Shown here one piece after another: positions 35,762 through 44,074 of a DNA stretch of 64,000 nucleotides (positions are counted from its first letter, which is position 1; each line of letters starts with the position of its first letter). A program made the position numbers and the translations under genes. The notes below the pieces were generated by a model, which made no database searches, was not told the DNA's origin, and worked only from the letters and a program-made list of their open reading frames with translations. Origin of the DNA: Legionella busanensis. Lineage in GTDB: Bacteria > Pseudomonadota > Gammaproteobacteria > Legionellales > Legionellaceae. The stretch spans positions 2,883,001 through 2,947,000 of the forward strand of contig NZ_UGOD01000001.1 in NCBI RefSeq assembly GCF_900461525.1, read 5' to 3'.

Positions 35762-35837
35762 TGGTGGGCCGTATAGGATTCGAACCTATGACACAAAGGT
35801 TAAAAGCCTTCTGCTCTACCACCTGAGCTAACGGCCC
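35762..35837 (-). tRNA. tRNA-Lys (UUU), copy 2
   Basis: Identical to copy 1 over its full length. The 159-bp spacer between them is unrelated sequence, so the duplication is old or maintained by gene conversion. Together with tRNA-Arg the three genes form one minus-strand cluster. Confidence 0.97.
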
Positions 35838-35946
35838 AAAGAAGGATGTGATGATACCGGATTAAGCTAAAAATTCAAGTAGTTTGCTGAATTATTTCCT
35901 ACTTCTTATAGGAAATTTTTATTTCATTAAAATTAAATTAGGCACT

Positions 35947-36846
35947 TTAAGCAGGGTAATAATTATTGCTCGTCTTAATCTGGTGCAATTCTAAGAGTTT
36001 TTTACCTTGAAAAAGGTCTTGGCTCGTTGCCAGCACTAGCCACTTCTCTTTCCTTAAATTATCAACTATGTTTTTTAACTTATGGCTTGATACAATTAAT
36101 AATAAAATATCCATACCTAACGCGCCGCAACCTTTTGCGGCTAGAAAATTGTTATTGGTTTTAAATTGCTTAAGTAACTCTAAGGTAGTTGGCGCAACTA
36201 AATTTAACTCAGTAAGCGCTCGTTGATAAGCATCAATGGCGTTAATCAATTTTTCGCTATCACCTTCTTTAAAAGCATTTCCAGCTTGTTTTACAATAGG
36301 CTTAAGATTCTCAAAGCCTGGTAAAAGCGCTGCCGACTCTAAGTGAGCATGAGTAGCTAACTTATTGCCTGTATGTAATAAAATAAAAGCAATGTCTTTA
36401 AATATCCAATCAAAACAGGAAATGGTTTTATTAGAATTATCAATATAAACGCAGCCATGTTGACTTTGTGCTATGACATCATAACCGCTTGGTTTAACGC
36501 CCTGACCATGCCAAGCATATTGATAATAAGCCTTGAGTAAATTCTCACCTTTGGGTAGCTCGTCCTTTAAATAACAATCAGCTAAATAAGCACCAATAAA
36601 TTGTGCACTTGAGGCACCTAGGCCACCCCTGCCGTGATAAGGATCAACCCAATCTAATTGATTTAAGGATCGACCCTGCTCGCACCAAAATCGGCCAGCA
36701 GGTGAATTAGAATGTATTAAAGAAGAAACACTTTCTTTAATCGTTAATTCAAAGTTGGGTTCAGTGGTAAGAAGAATTGCAGGCGCATCTATAAGCGCTG
36801 CATATTCACCTACCAAAAATGTCTTTGCCGGAATTTGCCATTTCAT
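35947..36846 (-). CDS. mvaK2: GHMP kinase, probable phosphomevalonate kinase
   Basis: 299 residues. KTFLVGEYAAL at the N-terminus and GRGGLGASSAQFIG (the GHMP ATP-binding loop, about residues 71-84) define the superfamily; GVKPSGYDVIAQS and KGCGALGMD are later substrate-site blocks. The third gene of an operon with class II HMG-CoA reductase and IPP isomerase (4-bp overlap). Since mevalonate kinase and the diphosphomevalonate decarboxylase are at 53055 and 52121, phosphorylation of phosphomevalonate is the step left for this enzyme. Assignment rests on this elimination. Confidence 0.78.
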   Translation of the reverse strand: MKWQIPAKTFLVGEYAALIDAPAILLTTEPNFELTIKESVSSLIHSNSPAGRFWCEQGRSLNQLDWVDPYHGRGGLGASSAQFIGAYLADCYLKDELPKGENLLKAYYQYAWHGQGVKPSGYDVIAQSQHGCVYIDNSNKTISCFDWIFKDIAFILLHTGNKLATHAHLESAALLPGFENLKPIVKQAGNAFKEGDSEKLINAIDAYQRALTELNLVAPTTLELLKQFKTNNNFLAAKGCGALGMDILLLIVSSHKLKNIVDNLRKEKWLVLATSQDLFQGKKLLELHQIKTSNNYYPA

Positions 36847-38141
36847 GGCGCAATGTTTGCTTGACGTAAAGACAATAAAAGCTCATTTGCATTAGCTAGG
36901 CTAATTCGTTTATTAATTAACAGTAAATGCTGTAGCCGTTCTTTTAATACAGGTATCTCTTGGTCAGTCGCACCTGCCACTAATAGTAAATTATCAATAT
37001 GTAGCTTCATATGCCCTTTGATAATCCCCTCGGTACATAACGCTCTTAAAGCACCTAAATTTTGCACCAATCCGACTGCTGCAATAATACGGGATAAATG
37101 ATTAGCTGATTTAATACCCATCATTTTTAAACATAATTTAGCCGTTGGATGCAATGCTGTTACGCCTCCTACTGTTCCGACAATAATAGGTGCTGTTAAC
37201 TGGCCAACCAGTTGGCCTTGATTATAACGCCAACGTGTTATGGCTTGATAACGTCCTTCCCGTGCGGCGTAAGCATGTACACCTGCTTCTACAGCGCGCC
37301 AATCATTTCCTGTTGCAATTAAAACTGGATCAATGCCATTCATAACACCTTTATTATGGGTCGCAGCGCGATAAGGATCTTGCTCAGCAAAATAAGAAGC
37401 TTCTTCTAAACGCTTACCTAATTTAGGCTCAACATCATTAATAATAACTTGTGCTGTTGTAAGCTTCTGATCATTTAAATTCGATAAAATACACATAGTG
37501 ACTTGCTCACCAGTGAGTTTTTCAATCGGCTCTTTCAAGTATTCTAAAACTTGATTAATAATATTAGCACCCATGGCATCGCAGCTATTCATCATTAAAT
37601 GAATAATTGCCATATTCCCACCATCATCACGCAATAAATGGCGAAGCTTCAAATCACTTACGCCACCACCACGTCGAACCATGGTATATGCAACATCTTC
37701 ATTCGCTTTTTCAATTAGAAATAGTTTATTTTTATTAAAAATATCAGAAAAACGAGCAAAATCTCTAACGTTAGCAAGTTGAATTTGACCTAAGATATTC
37801 TCACCCTCAACCCAAGTAGTGATGTTACCTCGCTGTCTTATCCACTTTGCCGTTTTAGATAAGGCAGCAATAATTGAGGTTTCTTCAACTGCTAATGGAA
37901 TGACATAATCTTCATCATCAATACAAAAATTGGTAGCAACCCCTAGTGGCAGTTGAAAATAACCAATCACATTTTCAATTAGTTTATCTGCCAGTATCGT
38001 ATCTTGCACGCCACCACGATTTAAGTAATTTAAATCTTCAACAGTTAGCGCACCTAATTGCACTAAACGTTCAAATCGTTCTTCTCGCGTTAACCGAGAA
38101 AATCCTTGAAATAATTTTCCTGCGTCTTTGCTTATAGGCAT
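36843..38141 (-). CDS. mvaA: HMG-CoA reductase, class II
   Basis: 432 residues. Class II marks: FSRLTREER at the N-terminus, ENVIGYFQLPLGVATNF, AVEETSIIAALSK with catalytic Glu, NSCDAMGANI, KGVMNGIDPVLIATGNDWRA with Lys and Asp, GTVGGVTALHPT and a C-terminal GHMKLH with the catalytic His. Family members interconvert HMG-CoA and mevalonate. Overlaps the isomerase gene by 10 bp and the kinase gene by 4 bp. The window also has a class I reductase at 13778-15085, so the two classes coexist. Confidence 0.95.
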   Translation of the reverse strand: MPISKDAGKLFQGFSRLTREERFERLVQLGALTVEDLNYLNRGGVQDTILADKLIENVIGYFQLPLGVATNFCIDDEDYVIPLAVEETSIIAALSKTAKWIRQRGNITTWVEGENILGQIQLANVRDFARFSDIFNKNKLFLIEKANEDVAYTMVRRGGGVSDLKLRHLLRDDGGNMAIIHLMMNSCDAMGANIINQVLEYLKEPIEKLTGEQVTMCILSNLNDQKLTTAQVIINDVEPKLGKRLEEASYFAEQDPYRAATHNKGVMNGIDPVLIATGNDWRAVEAGVHAYAAREGRYQAITRWRYNQGQLVGQLTAPIIVGTVGGVTALHPTAKLCLKMMGIKSANHLSRIIAAVGLVQNLGALRALCTEGIIKGHMKLHIDNLLLVAGATDQEIPVLKERLQHLLLINKRISLANANELLLSLRQANIAP

Positions 38142-39157
38142 GCTTTCCCCTTTAAATCTGTAAGCACGCGACTACCAGTACAAAACATGGCAACCCGCAG
38201 TTCATATTCTATTGTAGTCATCAGCTTATAAACTTCTTCTGAATCGATTAATGCCGCCTCTAATATTGGCTTTGCAAAACCAGCCGTTGTAGCACCAAGA
38301 GCAAATAATTTTGCTGCATCTAATCCATGACGCACACCACCAGAGCCCCAAATTTCAAATTGAGGCTTAATTGAGACTGCATTCAATATACTTTTAATTG
38401 TTGTAATACCCCAATTTTTAAAGGTTTCCGCTACTTTTTCTTGTATTTTACCTTGAGAGCGGCAACCTTCAATACGGCCCCAATGGGTGCCACCTAATCC
38501 ACTTACGTCAACCGCAGCTACTCCAATATCATTTAAGCGTTGTAAAGTACTTGCTGCGAAACCACAACCTGTTTCTTTTATAATGACTGGTAATTGAAAA
38601 CGCTTTATAAGGGTCTCCAATTTTTGCCAACACCCTTTAAAAAACGGCGTTCCCTCAGGTTGGATAACCTCTTGCAAAGGATTACAGTGAATAATTAATC
38701 CATCAGCATGCAATACATCTGTTAATTGTTCTAGTTGGCTTAAGGAAACTTCTAATAGTTGAGCTATCCCTAAATTACTAAAGAGACTTACATTAGGAAA
38801 ATCATGACGAAGCGAGTGCCATTCCTGTGCGGCTTCATTATCAAAGAGTTCCCGTCGCTGCGAACCAACACCCATAGCCCAATCGCTTTTTGCGCAAGCG
38901 GCAAGCAAGGTATAATTAATTGCTTTGGCTTTCTCATGCCCTGCCGTCATAGAACTTACCATAAAAGGTTTATTAATAGACTTGCCAAATCGAGTACTCG
39001 TTATAGATAAGTCATTAAAGTTAAGATCAGGTAGCGCCTCGTGTTGCAAGATAACTTGATCAAAGATATTTAACTCTGAAGCTTGATTAGCGGGTAATAA
39101 AGCTAGTTTAATGTGATCTTGTTTACGTTTTTCAAACTGACTAAAATTATCTTGCAT
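38132..39157 (-). CDS. fni: Isopentenyl-diphosphate isomerase, type 2 (FMN-dependent)
   Basis: 341 residues. RKQDHIKLAL, SSMTAGHEKA, MGVGSQRREL, VIIKETGCGFA, VDVSGLGGTHWGRIE and GSGGVRHGLDAAKLFALGA are the FMN-binding TIM-barrel blocks of Idi-2. Interconverts IPP and DMAPP. First gene of the mevalonate operon. Unrelated in fold to the Idi-1 of E. coli. Confidence 0.95.
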   Translation of the reverse strand: MQDNFSQFEKRKQDHIKLALLPANQASELNIFDQVILQHEALPDLNFNDLSITSTRFGKSINKPFMVSSMTAGHEKAKAINYTLLAACAKSDWAMGVGSQRRELFDNEAAQEWHSLRHDFPNVSLFSNLGIAQLLEVSLSQLEQLTDVLHADGLIIHCNPLQEVIQPEGTPFFKGCWQKLETLIKRFQLPVIIKETGCGFAASTLQRLNDIGVAAVDVSGLGGTHWGRIEGCRSQGKIQEKVAETFKNWGITTIKSILNAVSIKPQFEIWGSGGVRHGLDAAKLFALGATTAGFAKPILEAALIDSEEVYKLMTTIEYELRVAMFCTGSRVLTDLKGKACL

Positions 39158-39246
39158 GGCTTGCCAACAGATCTAAAAATGACCTAGATTTTAACATAAT
39201 TATTGTTCTTTTAAAAAAGTTAGGTTATTTGCTAAAAATTATTACT

Positions 39247-39903
39247 TTATTTTTTTGTAAGCCTTTCTCGTGCCTGAGTAAATGCTTCGCTAATGACTGG
39301 CTCTTGTGCTGTTTGCCCAACATATATACTTAAAGCTTCCCAGCGGGTCTTATCAATGGATATCCCAGCCAATTCCAAATTTAGAAAAGCGACAACTATA
39401 CTGATATCAGCTAATGAAAGCGCACTACCTATTAAATATTGTTTATTATTAATTTGTTGTTCAAGATAGTTAAAAATTTCAGGAAGGTTCTCTTCTGAAG
39501 CTATTTTTATCGCAGCTTCATCAGGCGTTCGATTAAACTTTCTGGCAAGAACTTTATTAAAGAAAATGGTATTCACCGTAGGAATTAATACTGTATCCGC
39601 GTATTCTTCATACCATAGGCATTGAGCATAATCTTTAGGTTTAGAAGGATAAAGTGCAGGTGCAGGATATTTCTTTTCAAGATAAGCACAAATTACGGAT
39701 GAATCTGCAAGCGTAAAATTATCTTCCTGGTAAATAGGAATCTTGCCCAGCGGATTTAATTTTAACAGCGCTTCTTTATGGGCCTCGAAGAAAGGCGCCA
39801 TTTCTTTAATTTCAAAATCTAAATGTTTTAAACGAAGGGATATCCAAACTTTACGTACAAAAGGCGACACTATCGAGCCAAACACTATTCGTTGATTAGT
39901 CAT
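39247..39903 (-). CDS. Glutathione S-transferase-family protein
   Basis: 218 residues: a thioredoxin-like N-terminal domain (SPFVRKVWISLRLKHLDFE, NPLGKIPIY with the cis-Pro, LADSSVICAYLEKKYP with the glutathione-binding Asp-Ser) and an all-helical C-terminal domain (YLIGSALSLADISIVVAFLNLE, the N-capping motif). The residue at the catalytic position, Ser13 in the SPFVRKV motif, suggests the serine-type or stringent-starvation-like group. Substrate unknown; single gene. Confidence 0.9.
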   Translation of the reverse strand: MTNQRIVFGSIVSPFVRKVWISLRLKHLDFEIKEMAPFFEAHKEALLKLNPLGKIPIYQEDNFTLADSSVICAYLEKKYPAPALYPSKPKDYAQCLWYEEYADTVLIPTVNTIFFNKVLARKFNRTPDEAAIKIASEENLPEIFNYLEQQINNKQYLIGSALSLADISIVVAFLNLELAGISIDKTRWEALSIYVGQTAQEPVISEAFTQARERLTKK

Positions 39904-39977
39904 TCTATGAAATCCGTATTAATTTAGCTGGAAAGATTATTAACCATATTACTATATGACAGTTCTGACTGGATAAT

Positions 39978-40412
39978 TTATTTTTTTATAGTTTGATCTG
40001 GATCTAAATTCCTAAAAACGCACTGACCGCCCTCGCAAAACATCGATATTTGTAAGCTAAACTTACCATCTCGAAACCGGTGAGAAACATACCCTAAGAG
40101 GTTCTCTCTTTTTGTGTCTTCGTTTTTATAGAAAGAATACCCTATTCCTGCTTCCTCGCATCCTGGTTTTTTTGAAATAACCAGTTGTGTTTTGTCACCA
40201 GGCATAAGAATTTCTTGCCCGCTATCCACAACACAGCCAGACTCAGGCCATACTCGAGTTTTAACTAATACATATTTAATAGGGCCTTCATTGCTTTGAT
40301 TAATAAATTGGGAACTATAAGAATCTTCCGCATAGACCACCGTAGGAAGTTGATAAGTAGCAATAATGGCGATTAGAAAAATCGAAAATTTATTCCAAGT
40401 ATGAGTTAACAT
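39978..40412 (-). CDS. Periplasmic protein of unknown function
   Basis: 144 residues. Signal peptide (FSIFLIAIIATYQLPTVVYA, cleavage after VYA). The mature part has five Cys (SGCVVDSG, KPGCEEAG, MFCEGGQCVF), implying disulphides, and is beta-rich. No family recognised. Isolated gene. Confidence 0.65.
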   Translation of the reverse strand: MLTHTWNKFSIFLIAIIATYQLPTVVYAEDSYSSQFINQSNEGPIKYVLVKTRVWPESGCVVDSGQEILMPGDKTQLVISKKPGCEEAGIGYSFYKNEDTKRENLLGYVSHRFRDGKFSLQISMFCEGGQCVFRNLDPDQTIKK

Positions 40413-40559
40413 AAATAATCCTTTATAAACTTAATTGTCATTCAGTTTAGCTTAAAAAATCAGTTTTGTGAGACTTAAAAAATATAGCAACGGATTTAGC
40501 GGAGAATCTAATTAATGTGATAATTAATCTAAGACTTACTTTTATATTTATTTAGTACG

Positions 40560-41222
40560 ATGTTAAATAAAAAAGTGCTTAAGAGATTAAGTTATCTATT
40601 TGTCATATTTTTGCATTCATGCAAGATATCATCTCCTCAGCCTTTAAATTTTGTTTCTAGCACCTCACCTATTTTGCACAAAGTTATTAAGCCTGTAACT
40701 TTTCCTTTAACCAACTCTGATAAAGCACTAATAAAAGTTATGAAATATTCAATCTTACCGGCACAATTGCAAAAAAGAAAAGCTGCTTGGAGCGATTCTG
40801 TGGGCATGGCAGCAAATCAATGGGGAATTGATAAGCGTATTTTTTTATTTTCGCCTAAAGGCTCAGATAAAGAAATCGAGGTCATTATTAATCCAGATTA
40901 TATTCCAGTACCTACTACAAATAATAAGGCCATTAAAACAGAATATGAATGGGAAGGATGCTTTTCGCTTCCCTTTAAGGTTGGCTATGTGAAGCGTTAT
41001 CTGGCTATAAAGGCAATCTATCAAAATGAACAAGGAAAAATTATAACAAAATATTTAAGTGGCTACCCAGCTCGCGTATGGCAGCACGAAACTGATCACT
41101 TAAATGGCAAACTCTATAATGATAACTCTCTTAATATCTACCTGGAAGAAAAAGTATTCTCTACGAAAGAGCTAGCTGAAGCATTTTATAATGCAATGGA
41201 AGAAGAAAAAGGAAGATACTAG
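40560..41222 (+). CDS. Peptide deformylase homologue with an N-terminal export-like segment
   Basis: 220 residues. All three deformylase motifs are intact: GMAANQWG (82-89), EGCFSLP with metal Cys134, and QHETDH (175-180). Unlike cytoplasmic Def (about 170 residues) it starts with a hydrophobic segment (LSYLFVIFLHSC, residues 10-21), resembling a signal peptide, and the Cys sits in a poor lipobox (LHSC). That would place a deformylase outside the cytoplasm, where formyl-Met removal is not expected. Either the segment is a membrane anchor, or the substrate differs. Not next to fmt, where the housekeeping def usually sits. Confidence 0.85.
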   Translation: MLNKKVLKRLSYLFVIFLHSCKISSPQPLNFVSSTSPILHKVIKPVTFPLTNSDKALIKVMKYSILPAQLQKRKAAWSDSVGMAANQWGIDKRIFLFSPKGSDKEIEVIINPDYIPVPTTNNKAIKTEYEWEGCFSLPFKVGYVKRYLAIKAIYQNEQGKIITKYLSGYPARVWQHETDHLNGKLYNDNSLNIYLEEKVFSTKELAEAFYNAMEEEKGRY

Positions 41223-41230
41223 ATGGATAA

Positions 41231-41322
41231 TGTATGCCTTCCTGCGTAGGCAGAAATCCATGGTGAAACTAGTCTCAGTGCTCATTAAAGGATGGACCCC
41301 ACCTACGCGGGGATGACAGAAA
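41231..41322. repeat. REP pair (CCTGCGYAGGCRGRAATCC family)
   Basis: Left arm CTTCCTGCGTAGGCAGAAATCCA and right arm GGACCCCACCTACGCGGGGATGA are each near-hairpins and inverted with respect to each other, about 45 bp apart. The element at 62158-62244 aligns along its whole length of about 90 bp. Confidence 0.75.
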
Positions 41323-41345
41323 ATTTGCATGAATGATATTGTAAG

Positions 41346-41450
41346 GAGTAAGTTGGGCTAAGCATAACGCAGCCCAACATTTGCAATCATAAGACAGGTA
41401 ATATATCCATAATTTGTTGGGCTACATTTCATTTAGCCCAACCTACGCTT
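41346..41450. repeat. Inverted pair of REP elements (GTTGGGCT family)
   Basis: First copy GTTGGGCT...AGCCCAAC at 41352-41378; second, inverted, GTTGGGCTA...TAGCCCAACCTACGC at 41416-41447. Same family core as the RAYT-flanking REPs but with GGCT in place of GGCC and a longer loop. It lies between two plus-strand genes. No gene in the remaining part of this 330-bp gap. Confidence 0.8.
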
Positions 41451-41554
41451 TTTGGGGGATTTATTTATCTGGCGGTGAGAAAATACTAAAAACTTATTCT
41501 GATACAAATCCATTTTGGTTATAGTATTAAATTAAGAAATTAAAGTTGAATAAT

Positions 41555-42424
41555 ATGCCTGGAACAAGTTTATTTGCACTAATAGACGATATTGCTGCTG
41601 CACTTGATGATATTGCTCTTTTAACTAAAGTAGCAACGAAAAAAACAGCCGGTGTATTAGGCGATGATTTAGCACTTAATGCCCAACAAGTCATAGGTAT
41701 ACATGCAAATAGGGAATTACCTGTTGTCTGGGAAGTAGCGAAAGGCTCTGTTGTTAATAAAATAATATTAATTCCTTTAGCACTTTTAATAGGATTTTTT
41801 ATGCCCCTCGCTGTTAAGATTTTATTAATGTTAGGTGGCTTATATTTATGTTTTGAGGGATTTGAAAAAATTATTAAGCGTTCACACCAAAAACAAGACA
41901 GCTCAATAGAAAAGATAGAGTTGCAAGCTATAGACATGCATCAATTTGAAAAAGACAAAATTCGAGGAGCCATACGGACAGATTTTATATTATCAGCTGA
42001 AATTATTGTCATCACATTAGGCACAATGGCTACCACATCATTAACTAATCAAATTATCGTCTTAATTCTAATTTCTCTAATTATGACAATTGGCGTTTAC
42101 GGTTTAGTCGCTTTTATTGTGAAACTAGATGACTTAGGTTTTATTTTACGCGAGAAAAAATACCCTCTTAAACAAGTTGGAATGGCTTTAATTAACGCAG
42201 CACCTCTCTTAATGAAATTCTTAGCAATCACCGGAACAATTGCTATGTTTTTAGTAGGCGGCAGCATTATTGGCCATGGAAGTCCTATGATCCATCATTA
42301 TACAGAACATTTATCACTTCCTTTGTCCATTGGCGCTAATTTCCTCATTGGCCTTATTTCAGGAGCCATGGCAGCTGCGTTATATTTTTCTTTTAATAAA
42401 CTTAAAGCAAAGTTTAAAGCCTGA
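41555..42424 (+). CDS. DUF808 (YedI-like) inner-membrane protein
   Basis: 289 residues from ATG 41555. PGTSLFALIDDIAAALDDIALLTKVATKKTAGVLGDDLALNAQ is the diagnostic DUF808 N-terminus; five to six hydrophobic segments follow, ending in FLIGLISGAMAAALYFSF. Conserved among proteobacteria, function unknown. Stand-alone, followed by a strong hairpin. Confidence 0.9.
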   Translation: MPGTSLFALIDDIAAALDDIALLTKVATKKTAGVLGDDLALNAQQVIGIHANRELPVVWEVAKGSVVNKIILIPLALLIGFFMPLAVKILLMLGGLYLCFEGFEKIIKRSHQKQDSSIEKIELQAIDMHQFEKDKIRGAIRTDFILSAEIIVITLGTMATTSLTNQIIVLILISLIMTIGVYGLVAFIVKLDDLGFILREKKYPLKQVGMALINAAPLLMKFLAITGTIAMFLVGGSIIGHGSPMIHHYTEHLSLPLSIGANFLIGLISGAMAAALYFSFNKLKAKFKA

Positions 42425-42447
42425 AAACTATCTAAATAACGTGAGTT

Positions 42448-42480
42448 CGACATAAAAGAGACAAAGGCTCTTTTATGTCG
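42448..42480. terminator. Perfect 13-bp hairpin between convergent genes
   Basis: CGACATAAAAGAG (42448-42460), loop ACAAAGG, CTCTTTTATGTCG (42468-42480). It lies between the ends of the DUF808 gene (+) and the gene at 42557 (-). No long T-run follows, but position and stability fit a bidirectional terminator. Confidence 0.65.
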
Positions 42481-42556
42481 CTAAACGAACGTTATCCCGT
42501 AAAATGCGAAGCAGTTATACAGGCTCTAAATTAAACATAAATAAAGTGATGAGTTA

Positions 42557-42976
42557 CTAAGTCCTACTAATATTTACCTTACAAATACCTTGAAAATCAT
42601 CTGCTATATCAGAAGGCGGTACTAAAAATCTAATACTAATTTTTTCATCATTATTTTCCATATTAGTAGTATCAACATTAAATTGAAGAGGAAACCGAGG
42701 AGAGCTAGGCTGTTGATATTCAACACCTCTTGGCGCAGTAATACTATCTAGAATATTTGAATTAAATATAGGATTTTTTAAAGCACATTCATAATGTAAA
42801 CCTTTTTGTAATTTCACTTCAAAATAAAAATATCTTGAGTAGGCCGAGGATGCTCCTTGAGAACAATTGCACTGGGTATTAGCTGGGCAATCAATCCGAG
42901 TTGGACAAAAAGCTGCAAAAGCTAAAGAAGTGAAATTTGAGAATAAAATAATTAGTACACATAATAAGTTTTTCAT
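42557..42976 (-). CDS. Small secreted Cys-rich protein
   Basis: 139 residues. Signal peptide (KNLLCVLIILFSNFTSLAFA) with cleavage after AFA, then a Cys-dense start (CPTRIDCPANTQCNC) and further Cys in YECALKN and GICKVN, consistent with several disulphides. The remainder looks like one beta-sandwich domain. No family recognised. A similar size and layout to the gene at 39978, but no sequence similarity seen. Confidence 0.65.
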   Translation of the reverse strand: MKNLLCVLIILFSNFTSLAFAAFCPTRIDCPANTQCNCSQGASSAYSRYFYFEVKLQKGLHYECALKNPIFNSNILDSITAPRGVEYQQPSSPRFPLQFNVDTTNMENNDEKISIRFLVPPSDIADDFQGICKVNISRT

Positions 42977-43014
42977 GGTTTTCTCATTCTATTAATCGAC
43001 AGTAAAGTTAATTT

Positions 43015-43926
43015 TTATTTAGGACTACATTGTTCTGACTTATTTGCATATTCTTCAACTAAATATTGAGTAAGAGCAAGGGGTATTGCTCTCCTGGTCA
43101 CTGTCTGCGCTATTTTGAAAAAAGAGCCTCGATATAAAACACTTACGCCTTCTTCCCTTACTGCGTCCTTAAAAATAGAGAAAGACGACACATTACTTTT
43201 TTGCACTTGTTTTCTTTTTTTAATAAAACTAACTGGGTTCGTGACCAGCGTATCGGCTGTTGCACCTACAAAAGAAGCGCATAACAATGTTTGCAAAGGC
43301 GATTTGTTTAAACCTTGATCAGATATAAACAGCCTAGTAGCTGATGTTACACCAAAAAAAGTTGATAAACTTAAAATATTTTTAAATCCTGCTAAAGGCC
43401 ATCCATTATATAATGCCCACCGTTTAGTCTTTACTGAATCTAAAAACACGTTGGTATCACCCATTTGCTTATTTAATTTGAATGTATCAATAGGATGTAA
43501 AATAGGTAATTCTAATATACCTATCGACGCACCAGCAGCAGCTTGCAAAATAGGCTTACTATTATCACCAAAATGTTCTTTCACCGTTTCTCCAATTTGA
43601 TTATTGAGAAATTCAAACATTAAAGGCTGGCCACAATACTTAAATACTCTTGATAATAATTTATAGGAACCTGCGCTAAAAAAACCAGGATATAAAGACT
43701 TAATTTTTTCCCAAAAAGAACTAGGTTTCTGCTGCAAAAAAACAACGTTTAAAAAATCTTCTTTAGATAAAATTTTCGTTTTTGAAATTTGATAGCGATT
43801 AAAAGCAGTTCCAAAAGGATAGGTAAATCCATGAGATATAGCAGTATAAGAGGTTACGAGTGCAAAGTTCATAACGTGTTTAGTAGAAAAATTTTGGGCA
43901 GAAGATGGTGTTTCTGATTTAGACAT
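43015..43926 (-). CDS. Mitochondrial carrier family (SLC25-like) protein
   Basis: 303 residues in three repeats of about 90. Each repeat carries the carrier motif P-x-[DE]-x-x-[KR], exactly or degenerate: YPFGTAFNR (36-44), HPIDTFKLNK (144-153), NPVSFIKKRK (230-239). The second-half motifs YNGWPLAGFKN and EEGVSVLYRG (258-267) follow at the right distance. This family is eukaryotic; in bacteria it is known chiefly from Legionella LncP, a type IV secreted nucleotide carrier that inserts in host mitochondria. The first motif lacks its charged residue. A host-acquired effector is the best reading; the transported substrate is unknown. Confidence 0.88.
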   Translation of the reverse strand: MSKSETPSSAQNFSTKHVMNFALVTSYTAISHGFTYPFGTAFNRYQISKTKILSKEDFLNVVFLQQKPSSFWEKIKSLYPGFFSAGSYKLLSRVFKYCGQPLMFEFLNNQIGETVKEHFGDNSKPILQAAAGASIGILELPILHPIDTFKLNKQMGDTNVFLDSVKTKRWALYNGWPLAGFKNILSLSTFFGVTSATRLFISDQGLNKSPLQTLLCASFVGATADTLVTNPVSFIKKRKQVQKSNVSSFSIFKDAVREEGVSVLYRGSFFKIAQTVTRRAIPLALTQYLVEEYANKSEQCSPK

Positions 43927-44074
43927 GGAGTTAAAATAATGATAATAAAAAAATACGAATTCTAGAGTAGAAAAGAAAAGAAGTCATTAAAACAATAAGA
44001 TATAGAAAATTTGATATGAGTTTTGTTTACAAATTAAGGTTCGTTCCCCTATTCATTCTTGTAGATTAAAAACT

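Noticed and set aside
41527-41937. 136-codon open frame on the minus strand
   Set aside because: Antisense to the well-recognised DUF808 gene; its composition is that of a shadow frame.
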